Assembly: GCA_051294375.1 (NCBI GenBank)
Contig: CM119269.1
Location: 10,227,056-10,291,055, forward strand
Direction: 5' to 3'
Origin: Paraspadella gotoi
Lineage: Eukaryota; Chaetognatha
Length of the DNA: 64,000 nt
In this document: positions 28,960 to 42,080 of the stretch, one piece after another
Layout: every line of letters starts with the position of its first letter
Position numbering within the stretch: position 1 is the first letter of the stretch
Position numbers and translations under genes: made by a program
Notes under the pieces: model-generated
Database searches by the model: none
What the model was told of the DNA's origin: nothing
The model's input: only the letters and a program-made list of their open reading frames with translations

Positions 28960-31900
28960 ATGAAAATTTCGAAAACTGTATTCCTTATTTTTGTTAATAT
29001 CGTCTTTTGTTTTCACTCTGCTTTCTCGGCGCCGGATTATGCCAATGATGCGCTGAAATCTCATGCTGTGGAAAAAGGCAAACTTCAATATGATTTGTTA
29101 CAAGCAAAGGCCAAGGTTAATTTCAATATTATTTTTACTACCCAGGTTTTAAATTTCCTATTCTGGCATTTTCCAATCATTTTACGCCGTTGATGTTAAA
29201 AATATACGTATATATGTAGCCGTTTTGTTGAGATTAAAATAACACTTAAGGCATAACATTTAAGCATAGCTGATGAAATTTAAATGCTAATGTATACAGC
29301 ATTAAAATAATCTATTATGACCATAGATTATGGTATTAAAATATTTTTGTCTAAAAAACTTTCTTCTTACTATATAGAGAATAAAAAATTTTTGGTGGAT
29401 TCTAATAGAGCATAAAAAATTAAACCAACTTTTAAAAATTTTTACGTTTTCTAAGTGAATATATAAAAAAATAATAAAATCATTAAAAGATGATAATGAT
29501 GATAATCTTTTGTTTTCTTATTTTTGACTCACTTATAATAAAAATATTTAAAAAAGAATTATATTAAGCCATATAAGAAATTGTCTGTCTATTGAAAGTA
29601 TACTTAAAAAAGTAAAAATTTTTGTTTGAGCATGTACTCGCTATAAATTTTTGACTCGCCCCATTAAGTTGGGATAATACCCCTACTATTAGTGGAGGAC
29701 TAAAATTTGAATACACCTAAAAAGTTTAACATAACTCTCTACCCCCTAAATTAATTCTTTCATAATACATATTTATTTATAGATAAAGGTATAACTTTTT
29801 TTAAAGATTTTGTTTTGAAAATCAGAATCATGTAGCTTTTGGATATTTTGATTAGAAGTTGGTGAAAAATTAATAAAGCTGTTAAAAATTATCATCCTTC
29901 GATAATTTTATCAGTTTTTCTTAATTTGACTTAGAAAACGTATGAATTTTTAAAAGTTGTAATTATATTTTTCTTTTAACTTTTTTTGCTCTATCAGAAT
30001 TTATTTAAGATTAAATAAAAATCGTTTTATCATTATATAGTAATATTGATAGCAACTATAAGTGTAGAGAAGTTTCTGTCTCTCTACGCCGCTCCAAGTA
30101 ATATCAGTTGGTCCAGGAAAGGCTCGGCTAAATACCGCAACCGACAAGGCATCCACTGACTCTATATCATGAGTATAATCTCGAAGACAATGTAAGAGAA
30201 ATCATAGAGTAAATCGAAGTATAATTCTAAAGAAATGCATCAATAATCCGTCATATAATCCAGTAATAATTCGTTAAAGCCAGTGTAAAATGCCGTAGGA
30301 AAATAGTTAAAATACCGAGGGAAATTAGTCCAAGCAAGCGGAATCTATCAAACTAAACTCGCGATCCAAATTCTGACTGAGGTTGACCGGGGAAGAAGAG
30401 GAGAGAGCTCGAGAGAGATATCTCAGTCTCTCTCGGTCCACAAACTATCTGTGGCCACTGGTTCTACTTCAATAAGTATATTTACTAATGGTTAATATAT
30501 TAATATAAAAAATAGAAATGAGACGAAATGTGATGTTAATATACAAATCATGAAATAATTTCTCAGTTTCGTCATATTCCGCATCTGCAGATCCCACGCT
30601 ATGGTGATTGTTGGCGGTCGGCGCTCGGGCAAGTGGAGGCTGGTTGTAAACGCCTCAATGAAGACCAACAGGCTCGCCTCTCATTGGCTCTCGTCGCTTG
30701 TCAAATGGATCAGTTAGGCATCAAAAGGAAACCCATGAAGGACAGCGATGAGTCCGTAAGAAAATTTCTCGAATTCGAACTTTTTTCGCCCGTATTTTAA
30801 CTAGAATATTATAACATCACCATTATTTTACTTTCCTAAATGATTACTAATTGGTTCAAATTATGCTATGATATCCGTTTTGACGGCTTTTTGCTCGGCT
30901 CTTTTCTCTTCTCTTCTCTTCTCTTCTCTTCTCTTTTGTGTTTTCGTCACCCCCTTAATCTAATAAGTTATAACCTTCCAGTCGTCTTCTCGGACTTATC
31001 ATTGCGACCCGGATACACCCGTTCACGTTTGCACATCGGGAATCGACCAGGACGTCAACGCCTTTACAGCCTTTTCTCAATTTTTCACACATACAGGTGG
31101 TCTTTTCAATCAAAGCAAAGAGAGCAAAGAAGACAGTTTTTCTTATCCGTTTCCACCCCCCTCTCTCTGGTAACAGCCCACATGTGTTTCTTCCTTGAGT
31201 CTCAACGTTGGCACGAGGCTACCGCCCTGACCGTCGACGCTCTTTTGCGATCCTCCGAGGTCGTCGCCCGCGGCCTCAACATCTCCACTCAGATTCAGGA
31301 GCGTCTAATTACCTCACAAGAGGAGCTGCTCGCCAGGGGCGTCGATCTGAGCCAAAGTCTTGAATCGTCGTCAGGTGAGATTGATATGGTTATAGTTGTT
31401 CACATCGAATATCCTATCTCACCAGTGGTGAGTCACCACTCAACAGAGGGAGTACAGCGTCTCTTTGACGAATTTCGATCGTCCACGGAAAATCAGAGGC
31501 TCTTGGTCGTGGACACGATCTCGCGCGTGGCTCAACTACAGTCGTTCGTCGTCGACCAAGTTTCGCTCTTTTACGCGTACATCTTTTACATTGCGGGTCT
31601 CGTCGTCGCCTCCCTTTTGACTTCGACTAAAAGAAGTGGGGGTGCTCGGGTTTGGCTATTCGCGCTATTGACTCTGAACCTCATCGTCGAACGATCAATT
31701 GTCTATTTTATTGACCGACATTTCGCTGAAGATTACGGGTATAGTTTTATTTTTTATTACGCAATTCTCTTTTAAATTGATTCTTAGTACGGCATTTAGA
31801 GGTTGATTTTTCTGTTTTAGCGTCAACGAGATCGGTGACATGATCAATATTTGGGCTTGGAGATGTCGCCACTCCTTTTTAAGCCTAGCAGCGACTGTGT

Positions 31901-34125
31901 TATTATGGAAAATATGGGCTTTTCAAGACCTTCATGTCATTAACAACGCCGTGTTGCAGCAAATACACAAACAAAACGCCGATTTAAAAGTTAGTGGCCA
32001 ATGTAAATTTTACTTTACATACGTACTCACGGTAGGGCCGAGAGATTGTGAAAGAAACAAAAAAGTGCCATCTCTGAAACCCATAAAATCTTAAAGTATA
32101 CCCATAAGACTTTTAATCTGGAAGTTCAGCAAAATCCGATCAAAGCAGGATTTTTTTGAAACGTTAAGCTTAAGGTATTTTTTAGGCAAAGTATGTTCAT
32201 AGGATTAGGAAAAAAATAGGAAAATAATTTAAAGAAACTTTCTCTGCTTCAGCAACGTTTGGAAGCTCTTGCTTCCGCTTCTCGTCCTCCATCAACGTTG
32301 GGCCCAAACAAGAATGATGACGATGGAACAGATTCCTTATTTGCCGAAAGATCTCTGAGTAAGTTTTTTCAAGAGCGATAAATTTACAAAAATTGACTTT
32401 CACATTGCTGCCTTTAAATTCACAGCCGAAAGCTACGCGAATTCGTTTTTACCATCAGAAATGGATTCCAGCCTCGATATCACTTTCGTTCCTCGTAAAA
32501 ACTTTAGTGACGACGACGACGACACCGAAAGTTACATCACGGGATCCTCCAGGTGGGGACCAACTGATCCATGTTTATGGTTTAACTATATATCCTGTAT
32601 ATCCGTCGCAATCGCTTTGCGTTTGCGACGATATTGCTTTGGTTTTGCTCAGAAGTGGCGTCGTCGTCGTTGGCGTTCCAAATTATAGATCGCCTTTTTT
32701 ATGAAAATTTATTACAGCTTCTCATTATCGATGTGCTTAAAACTGAGTCTGGACAGTTATTAAATATGTTTTTTTTTACGTTTTATCAAAACAAACAAAA
32801 TTTCTTTCTTTTATTTTTATATTTTTTTCTCTCTCTCTCTTTTCTCTTTCAATTACATGTCTCTTTCCCTTTTCCTTAGACTTTTCCCTAGTCACTGATT
32901 CATACTATGAATCATAGGGGGAAAAAACGAGTCTGCAGGGGCTTATTTTTTTTCTCTCTTTGCTTCTGCTGCTTCTGCTGCTGCCTTTTGATTTTTCTTT
33001 TTTTCTGGGTGCCTCTGCTGCAGCCGCTGCTGATTCGTCTGAAAACGATTTGGTCTCTCTTTCTCTCGCTCTCTCTCCTCTCTCCTCTCTCCTCTCTTTC
33101 ATTTTATTTCACTTTAGTCTTTACTTCACTTCGGCAGTCTGATTCAAGTTTCACTTTGTCTTTCGTCTGGGAATGCTGACAGTGTTTAGAGAGGTCGCAT
33201 TCGATCAAACTGCTCGCTTATGCAGGCTAAAAGTAAAACAAAAGTACCTTCAATAATGTCTATCCAGACTTAGCACTTGTTAAAAATTAAACTCGAAAAT
33301 AAGTTATTTTACTGTTTTATATTTATTATTCTTTTTTTTTTCTTTTTCTTTCTGTTTGTAAATTAATTTTTTTTTCTCATATTTAATTTTTTTAGTATCA
33401 AAATTTGTCGTCAATCCAGATTTTTCTTATGCGATTGCAACGATCCTTATACTTTTAAGATTTTTGTACCCTTGGCTCGTGCCTCAATTTTTCTGTTTTT
33501 CTAATTAGCGGTCGATCGTCTCGAACTGAGTTAATTCCCCTGGGCGAAAAACCGTCAGTTTACCCTCGGACGACTTCGATGACTTCTATGGGTTCATCCC
33601 TGGCTTCCTCGGCCTCGGCGGTCGCATCCTCAATGGGATCGACCCTTTCCTCTCTTGTCGACGAGTTGAAATCCCTTTCTCCGCCCGGCTTGTCAGGATG
33701 TAAGTCCATTACGGGCAATCGGGCATGTTAATTGAAATTGTGTTGGAGAGCTACTAATTGAATTTAAATAATCTAAAACTTTGACGTAGTAAACGTAATA
33801 GTATGGTCCATCGAATTCTATTAGAAAATATTTATTTATTCATGTAGTGAACATCGGGAAAGAAACTCGGTACAATCTTCGCCCTCGCTCTCAATGTTCC
33901 CGCCCAGCGTCCTCCGTCGGCGACGCCCTCCGCCGCGGCGTCGAAATCATTCGGGAGGAAACTCCGGAGGAATTCGGCGTCGCCGTTCGCCAAATGCTAA
34001 ATGTTTCTCGGCGAAATGCCAAGAAGGTGAAGAAAACTCTGAGAACCTCGGGGATCCGACAAAACCGGAATTTGCGTCCTGGCGACCAAATTGGCGTCGG
34101 ATTCTTCTCAAGCGACGACGAATGA
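28960..34125 (+). CDS. Brambleberry, KAR5/GEX1-family nuclear fusion protein
   Basis: Nuclear-envelope protein; the zebrafish orthologue acts in (pro)nuclear and karyomere membrane fusion and the yeast relative KAR5 in karyogamy. Ten exons in phase (598 aa): 28960-29115, 30591-30755, 30982-31096, 31177-31374, 31447-31738, 31821-31989, 32253-32358, 32426-32552, 33509-33699, 33848-34125. Signal peptide about 1-23; conserved cysteine block (CWRSALGQVEAGCKRLNEDQ, LALVAC, then HCDPDTPVHVC); coiled region after FFLESQRWHEA; membrane spans near 251-270 (YIFYIAGLVVASLL), 279-300 and 325-345; Ser-rich and acidic stretches; C-terminus with RYNLRPR as in animal brambleberry proteins. Intron 1 (1.5 kb) and intron 8 (0.95 kb, family G repeat) are long. 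An A/T-rich start context follows the RETSAT remnant by 420 bp. Confidence 0.9.
30903..30934 (+). repeat. (CTTCT)n short tandem repeat
   Basis: About six pentanucleotide units in the polypyrimidine part of brambleberry intron 2. Confidence 0.9.
32590..33420 (+). repeat. G-family repeat in brambleberry intron 8
   Basis: Shares a colinear series of blocks with 55490-56340: CGTCGCAATCGCTTTGCG, GACAGTTATTAAATATG, CGTTTTATCAAAACAAACAA, a long CTCTCT-rich stretch, CTGCTGCCTTTTGATTTTT and GATTCGTCTGAAAACGATTTGG. It has no open frame that both copies keep. Class unknown. Confidence 0.7.
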
Positions 34126-36062
34126 ACTCTTTGATTCAAACGTTTAGTGTACTCTGAACAGTAAACGCTTGGCTGTTTCTATTGTTGTTATTTGCTGTTT
34201 GTTATTGATATTTCTTTGTATATTTTTAATTGTAATAATTCCCGACTTGCCCCATAAGCTTTTTTTCTTCAGTAAGGCGATGGTAAATTATACCACACAT
34301 TTTTTTAAATTCGTGATTTGGTGGGTCAGTCACTTAATTCATCTTAAAACATCGAATTATATAAAATAAAAAAATAATAATAATAATAAGCTCCTTCCCT
34401 CCGTCCGTCTGTCTTTATGTCCGTCCGTCTCCCCTAAGCTTTAAAATTAGGTTATAATTTTGTGTGGGTATGAAAGTGTTTCGATGGGGTTTTGTGACTT
34501 AAAATTTATTTAAAATTAGGAAATCAAATGACACTTTAAAATCATTTCTTTTTTTCGTTTATATTAACTACTATAATCATATCAATCACAATAACCACAA
34601 TAAAAACGAAATTACAAACACAGCAAGAACAATAACTATTACAACCATTAACTATTACGACTGTAAACATTAAGGAGGAACAAAGTAAAAACTAAGAGTT
34701 CTGAAATATAAATAACGTTAAAGCATCTCTGTGGTATAACGAAATTTAAAACAAATTTAGATTTTATGTATAGTTAATAACATAGAAGCATTTAAAGTTT
34801 AATATTAATCATGAAAAAAAAATTTTTAAATATTACTACAAAATTTTCAAATTTTTATGTTTTATTGGTTAAAATTAGCAAAAAATATAGAAATTATTGT
34901 ACGATGATGATGATTTTAAAGAGTTTTTCCATTATTTGACCCACTTATCTTCGAAATATTAAAAAAACGCATTATATTTATACTTTTTGTAAAAAACTTT
35001 TTATGGGCTATCTGAATCCGTTCTTAAAAAAATTAAATTTTTACAAAAAATATTTTTCATTGCCTATGCATTGATAAATATTTAAATGCTTCAATGTTAT
35101 ACTGTGCTGCACTAGTTAAAAAAGTGATAGTAAATATTGATTAAGTATATGATGGACAAATGAATTTTATATTACAGAACTCTTAATGATAAAAAGTGAT
35201 CAATTTTGGCCCGCCTTAGTAACCATAGCAACTAAAATCATACTACAACAACCACAATCATTACAATGACCATAATAACCACACCCACACAACCGCAAAT
35301 ATATTTATTACAACTACAAACATTGCAACTTGCATACAAATCTCGTTTTATCTATATATTATAAAAGTAATTGTCACCTTTCTCAGTCAGTCTCTGTCTC
35401 TGACCGTTGGTCGGAATGTCTGTCAGTTGGTATCTCTCTATCGGTCTGTCTGTCAGACTGTCCGTCTTTGTTAGTCTCTCAGTGGGTCATTCTGTCTTGG
35501 CCAGTCTGTCGCTCTGTCAGTTGGTTAGTCTGTCTCGGTCAGTCTTCCTATATCAGTTTGTCGGTCAGTCTCTCTGTAAAACAAATTAGAAAAACAAAAG
35601 AGCATTTTAGAAAATAATAAAAAACGAACGAATATAAGATAAAAAAAAGAGAAAAAGAAAAAAAAATATAGAAAACATAACGATCACGTTCACTGTTTAA
35701 CATTTGACCACCAGATTGAAAGGAACAAAAAGATTGCCATACTCTCAATGATAAATGAAGTAATTCGAAACGGTTTTTCTGTTTAACCATTTATTTATTT
35801 TACTACATAGCGGAAATTCCATTATATTTTTATATGATCTCAACGTTCTGTATTCCTTAGAAGTATTTTTGTGTTTTCTAGGCTACTGTTAAGTTGAAAG
35901 ATGTTTGGAAGATCCGAACGGAGCTGAAATGTGGACAATTTCCTGACCAATGTTCCCTTATCATTTAAACGGCGCCTCTTGAGGCCGATTGTAGCTGTTA
36001 TAACCATAAGGAAAAAAATAAACAATTCAGAAAATAAACCATTAAATTGGTGCTGAATCGCG
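34126..36062. other. Intergenic, repeats and simple sequence
   Basis: No gene seen. AT-rich DNA with stretches resembling other low-complexity repeats of the window (34800-35030 resembles 8400-8600 and 29830-30020). A degenerate GTCTGTC/CAGTC-rich tract lies at 35385-35580. ORFs within the tract are artefacts of the simple sequence. Confidence 0.6.
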
Positions 36063-36604
36063 ATGGATGTGGAAGAACGCCACGGGACTAAAACGTAAGT
36101 ACAAGAAATGGCATAATGATTTTACTGACTCTGACTTGTAAAAAATATCAATCATGAATTTGAGGCAAATTTCAGACCTGAATCTCCGGCGCCCGAGGAG
36201 ATTGTCGCCCAAGAAGAGTGTAAGTTGAAGAAGAAATTTCCCACGGCAGTACATCCGGGAGGTTCATTATTCCTACAAAAAAAACTGCTGCAGCGAGATA
36301 AAAAGTACTTTGACTCGGGCGACTACAATATGGTCAGGGGTCAGGCAGCCAAAGGGCCTCAGCCCAAGTTAAAGGTATAGTCAATTATATAATTATTTTA
36401 TTATTATTATTATTATATAGAAGTATTGTTAATTGAAGCCTTTTGAAAAAAAAAAAGGGCAAGACGATAACTGGAGAACGTTTAGTGGTACCCGACGATC
36501 CTACGGGGGAAAATCACCCTTCGCCCGACCTCATTCCGCAAAGGAAAGTGTCTGTCACCCAGTCGAAACTCGTTCAGTCACCGACGTCATCTCTTCCAGG
36601 TTAA
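36063..36604 (+). CDS. ENSA: Endosulfine/ARPP19 family PP2A-B55 inhibitor
   Basis: When phosphorylated by Greatwall kinase these small proteins inhibit PP2A-B55 and permit mitosis. Three exons in phase (125 aa; human ENSA 121): 36063-36094, 36176-36374, 36458-36604. The family signature [11 protein letters not shown] is intact, with the Greatwall-target serine at about residue 58. The preceding KLKKKFP...[15 protein letters not shown] block is conserved. The C-terminal PKA-type site QRKVS (about Ser109) sits where QRKSS occurs in vertebrates, followed by QSKL. Exon 1 is very short (11 residues). The last acceptor is odd: a run of A precedes the AG instead of pyrimidines. ENSA and ARPP19 cannot be told apart; invertebrates usually have one gene. 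Confidence 0.95.
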
Positions 36605-36621
36605 TTCAGTTTAAACTATAT

Positions 36622-36898
36622 ATGATGGCAACAGCTATGTTGCCTGTGATGCCCATTGGGATGGGGCATGTCACTGTTGACTTTGGGGGCTTCCGACCCT
36701 CAGTGACGCCTCCTGTCACTGGCGCGGTTACCCTTGGGTGGTCTCGCTTTGCCAACGCAGAGAGAAGTCGTTAGGACTGTGGATGGAACGCAATGCTTGG
36801 GTTGGGATGATGCGTGTTCCCCCTCTGAGCCAATGGGATTCGCTGAACGATGGTGGATGAGAGGCGGTGTGAATATACCGCCACAATATAATAGAATG
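36622..36898 (+). repeat. D-family repeat, fullest copy
   Basis: About 277 bp from ATGATGGCAACAGC to GAATATACCGCCACAAT, starting 18 bp after the endosulfine stop codon, so it may form part of that gene's 3' UTR. Matches 10220-10428 and, reversed, 44340-44533. Confidence 0.8.
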
Positions 36899-37310
36899 GA
36901 GCGATCAAAAGATTGAGCAATTGAACATTATTTTTTTGATGCCTTTGTAAACTAAATTTATAAACCAATTTTATATCCTAAAAAAAATTAAAAAATGTTA
37001 TTTAAAAATTTAATATTTAAATTGCAAAAAGTGATTGAAACGTTTCAGGATTTAATAGTTTTTACTACAGAGGATAAAAAGTCCTGAATTTTTACTTTTT
37101 TTCCGGTTTTTATGTTGAAGACTGCCCAATCTTTTTTAATATGATTTATATTTTTGATCTAACTTTTTATAAGGAATCTAAATCTTTAATTAGAAACAAC
37201 TCTGATAAAATGATAAAATTAAATCTTTTGATATAAAATTTGTATTATTCTAATCCATGGACAAAGGTGTCAATTTTCCATATCAGAAAACTGTACAAAA
37301 ATCGGGTTTT

Positions 37311-38120
37311 TAGTCGGATCTGCTTATCAGCAGATCCCGACTCTATAATTCACTTTGTTGGTCCGTCGGTCTGCCCCCTCAATCTTGTCGGGAATCGACT
37401 TATATCAGGTCAGAATATCGAATTATGATAAATTATAGGAAAAAAATGTCTGTCTGTCCGTCCCACCTTAGCAAAAAACTTTAATTATTCGTGATTGGAT
37501 GGATGGATTGGAACGAAATTTTGTGAGTGGGTTGGAAAGTGTGTAATTGAGCTGGATATGAAATTTTGATAGCATAGTGCGAGTGGAAATGAGTTTAAAC
37601 GGAAAAAACAATAAAATATATTTCACTATTTGAACGCCAATTACTCATAAGTGGATGGGGCGATTTTATTTAAAATTTTGTATATGGGTAGAGAAGTGTG
37701 TCATTAAGCTGGAAATCAACTTTTGATGGAATCGTCTAAGTGGAAATGAGTTTATATGGAAAAATAAAAAACCAGTTTTACTAATTTATTATGCTTCTTT
37801 TTCTTAAATTAAATATTAAATATAAATGCAAGATTTATTAATTAATCAAATAATTAATCAATTAATCTATTAGTAAATTAATGAATAATTAATAAATCAG
37901 TCAATTAATAATTCAATTAATCAATTCATTTATCTATTAATTAATTATTCAATCAATCAAGTCAATCGTTATCGGCATTGTCGTCGTCGCCATCATCATC
38001 ATCGTCGTCACTTTTGTTTGAGGAAAAGACCTCAAAACAAATATTTTGGTTCAAATTAATTAATTAACTTGAATTAATAAATTAATTAATTACCGCTAAT
38101 GATCGTGGGCAGATCCGACA
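37311..38120 (+). mobile_element. E-family element, most complete copy
   Basis: About 810 bp. End 1 reads TAGTCGGATCTGCTTATCAG and folds as a hairpin (GGATCTGCT/AGCAGATCC). End 2 reads GGGCAGATCCGAC, so both ends share the 11-bp inverted repeat GTCGGATCTGC. The interior has CCGTCGGTC tracts, two related blocks around GGAAAGTGTGTAATTGAGC, and an ATTAATTAA-rich centre. It has no coding capacity. Confidence 0.75.
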
Positions 38121-41100
38121 TTGTTTGCTCAAACTTGTTCATTTTTGAGTAATAGAGAAATCCGTCGGTCAAAATAAACAGAAAATCGGAGCTACTTTTG
38201 AAAACCTTTTTTAAACTAATTTAAATAGTGTTCAGTGTACTCTTTTATTTTATAGGCACGGAGCATCCAATGATTCAACTCACACGTTCACATCCTCTTC
38301 CGGCTACCCTTAATTAAGGATAACACTGTTAAAAGTTTTACGTTTAACCGGTTTATCAAGATACCTTGATATTGATTATTTTAAAAACTAAGGTAGTAAT
38401 AATTTTATACCTTATAGGTTTATAAATTTGGCTGGACCCTAAGAAGATATTTTTAATGCTACAGAATCGGAAAATATAGCATAGTATTCAGTTTTTTTAG
38501 GGTTTTCAGGCAATATCATTATTATTACTATTTTTTAAAATTTGTACTGAAAGCAAGACAATTTTTTTAATTTAAAGAAAATTAAGCTGTCGATCAGGGT
38601 GATTTCCAGGTCATCTTTTACATCTTACTGTTAAAGTTAAAGTAAACCAATGGACATAATATCTAATAATCTATACTTAAAAATGTATATGTTTTGTCTT
38701 TAAGTATTTATTTTCAAAATAATAAAATTTTTATACGTTTTTGTTTGGTGAATTGTTTCTAGCTTCAGGTTTCAAATGGTCAGCATGTATATATATAATT
38801 TTTTTAAATTGAAATATAATAATCTTTTTATATAACTTTTAATTAAATCCTTAAATCATTAATAATCGTTTAAAATATGGTAATTGTTTGGGTATAGCAA
38901 GCCGTATTTATGCTAGAAGAAAACTAGTGTGATCGAGAATATCAAGATAAATAAAAAAAAAAACATTCTAACATAAAAGATTTTGATAAACAATGTCAGA
39001 CTAAATTTATCTCTCGCATAAACAGCCATTGATTTAAGGAAAAATTCTTTTTTATATTTTGATTTCTTTTTACTATTCATTATCAGTAATTATGACCGAT
39101 GTCAGTAAATAATAATTAGTTTTTTTAATTTAATATCAAATCATCTGATTTTGAAAGTTTTGAATCAATATCGTCTTACAATATTGGATCAATGTTTTAA
39201 CTGATATATGAAAATTAAAAATTCAAACAAGAACGATGATTCGAATGTGTGTTACGCCAGTGGCTTTCACCTGTATTTACGGGTGATTGCGTGACTACCG
39301 TGAAGCGCTTTGCATCGGAATTCGATCTTTTATTTTTCATATTTCTTTAAAAACTGTCGCTCAGATTCGAGGTTCGGTAAAATTAACAAATAGTTACTTT
39401 ATTCAGCCTGAAGCTCCCCGCGGGAAACCGTTGAGTTAGTCAGGGCCAGGAGGCGCAAGGAACGAACGTACCGCGGCACGGCGGGCGATGCAAAGCAGTA
39501 CCGAAAATGTATAGGGTGGGGAAGTTAGAATCTGTACCACAAGGATTCGGGATACCTAGCATAATACAGACACGACATCAAGCACCATCTCTGTAAGGAG
39601 CATGGCTCTTACCTAGAACCTACTCTTGTGAGCAAAAGACTCGCCTATATTGGCATCTCGCGTCTTGCAGGCAGAATAGCAACTGAAGCCGCATTGATCG
39701 TATTTTTAGGTGATCACGTGACTTCACAAGTAAGATACGGAATTAGGTATGCACATTAAAAGTCTTGTGGTAATTCATTTCCATACCTAATTTTAAGTTT
39801 TAACCGACTGACCGACCCCTAAGTGTCTTATAAAGTTGCTCCGCGAGTACTCGGGCCAAAACTAATAACAGAACTGTTATATTTTATTTTTTGTTTGTTT
39901 TGATGCGGGATTATATTGCACAGCTTTTTCGGTTTTAGGTGAGTGATATCGCATTCGGACTGTACATACAGGAAGGTTATCTAATTGCGAATATAAATTG
40001 AATTTTTGAAATTTTATGAAAGAGTTTAAAGTTTAGCCGACTTCATAAAGTTCATTCCTGAAGCTAAAATTCCAATTTTTGTTTAGGGAAGAAAATGCTA
40101 TGGTATAACGTAATAACTAATAAACAAGAGTGATCGTCTTTGGAAGAGTTTACACTTTTTTTTGTTCTTATCTAAACATAAGGGATGATTTGTTAAGTGC
40201 ATCTACACAGTTTGCAGCACCTTAGAGATCACAAAAATCCCTTTACGCAACGTCGAGATTTTTTTTTATTGTGTTACTCTTTGAAATGGCTTTTGGATGT
40301 TATGGTAATTGGGACGGTTGCGGGCAATGGAAATCATTATTGAAAATCTCATTATCTTTGTATCTAAACCATTTCATTTGTTCTATGTTTTCTCCCATGT
40401 CTTTTCTGCCGTCTGAATGATCAAACTGGAAACCAATATTTACTTATTGTGAAACACCAATTGAACCCAATTGACGGTTGTTTCGGCAATTTTCCCTATC
40501 TCGGAGTTCATTTTCCTAATACATTCATGATTTAAAAATTGAATTTTTTTTTTTTTTTTGACAGTGATCAATCGGGTAAATATCATGGATCATTCTTAAA
40601 ATAAGAAGATTCGATAAAATATTCAAAATTACTCAAATGTAGCAAGATAGGGATTAAACTTTGAAAATTAGATAATACCATCTTGGAAATAGGGATTAAA
40701 CTTTGCAAATTAGATAATACCATCTTGGAAATAAAATTTTTTAACGTTAGATTTTTTTTTTCAAGTAAATGTTTATTAATATAATTTGGCTTAATTTTAA
40801 AATACAAATGATGTATATATCAAAACCCTCAAAGGTTAGATTAAGTATAGGTATAATAATATATTTAAAAAAATATTATTATCATTTAAGTAAGTAGACA
40901 GCGATTCCAACATGAAACCAAGGTGGAATTTATTGTCAAATATTTTACAAGCAAAGAACGGTGTGAGAGTTTACAGGCAGATTGAATCGATACAGAAAAT
41001 GGTCAGTATTTATACAGAGCCCTCGGATCATCGACATGGGCTCTTTTCCCGGCGGCATGAAGCCCCTCTTCTCATTGGTCGATTCCGGAGGTGATTCATC

Positions 41101-42080
41101 CAATCAGTGAGTTCTTGGTTGATTTCATCCGAGTCTCCGATCCGGTTTGATTCCGATAAGAATCCGATTCGATTCCTTGGTTTAGATTCCACCTTTGATG
41201 TTATAATGTTGTAAATGATTATTTTTATAAAGTTGTCATAAAAATCGGAAGGTCAGATTTTTATTAATATCAATTTTTTAATTTATATAATTTTTTTTAT
41301 TTGAACCTCACAATGTCAACCTTTATTATTTTATAAGAATATTAATTCAAATATGTTGTATTTTACTATTCTGTTCCCGAGACTATATGAACAAAATATT
41401 TTTTGTACTAGTTATTAGTTAATCATACTATCTCACGTCTAAATTTCCTTGTTTGATAACTCAAATAATTTTTTTGTTATACAGTGTATATACTATTGCT
41501 CTTTTCCTTTTAATTCCTTTATATTAGAGGTAGGAAGTGACGAGGCTTTCGAACAAAAGAATAAACGAATAAGCGGAATTAAATTCTTGTTATTACGAAA
41601 AGCTCTTGCTTGTTGATACGAATTCTAATTTTATGAAAGATGTTAAAATTTGTTTCCTGAGCTTCAAAACTCGAGTTGAAAATATAAGTACTAGTTAAGT
41701 TTATTTGAGGAATACCTCTTAAACATTAAAAACGAGTTTACAGTTAACACTTATTACACGTTCTTCCAAAAACTTCAAGCAAATTTTTGTGGAGTGTAAA
41801 AAGCTGTCAGAAACTGGTTTAACAAGAAAGTAATAATAAAATCGTAAAACTTGCTGTTTCGTTTTAATCGCCGCTTCGAAGTTCCAACGTGGCAAGTAGG
41901 GTTTGGGGGTCGACCTCTGGAAACTAGGAAATTCCGAATTACACTACTTTTCCTCATCGCGAATTTAATGCATTTGCCTTTTCCACACAGTTTTTTAGAA
42001 AGATTAATTAAATAATATTTATTACCATCAATCAAGTCACTTTTTTATGGACCAAACTTGAAAAAAACAAACTGTCAAAA
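38121..42080. other. Intergenic, no gene recognised
   Basis: Mostly AT-rich. An unexplained GC-richer island lies at about 39240-39860 (see findings). Near 40625-40740 a short AT-rich segment is partly duplicated (AGGGATTAAACTTTG twice, 53 bp apart). The last 250 bp before the nucleobindin start are GC-richer and probably hold its promoter and 5' UTR. Confidence 0.5.

Noticed and set aside
30840-31775. Long single open frame of 311 codons in the brambleberry region
   Set aside because: It reads through real splice sites (30981, 31096, 31176, 31374, 31446). The spliced model with phase-matched exons reproduces the conserved protein and this frame only partly overlaps it.
35330-35617. Ser/Val/Cys-rich frames at 35330-35617
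   Set aside because: Product of a degenerate GTCT/CAGTC simple-sequence tract.
40912-41094. 60-codon plus-strand frame starting MKPRWNLLSNILQ
   Set aside because: Single short frame without family match or splice context; may be part of an unidentified repeat.
41775-42035. Minus-strand 86-codon frame upstream of nucleobindin
   Set aside because: It lies in the likely nucleobindin promoter and 5' UTR and has no recognisable domain.
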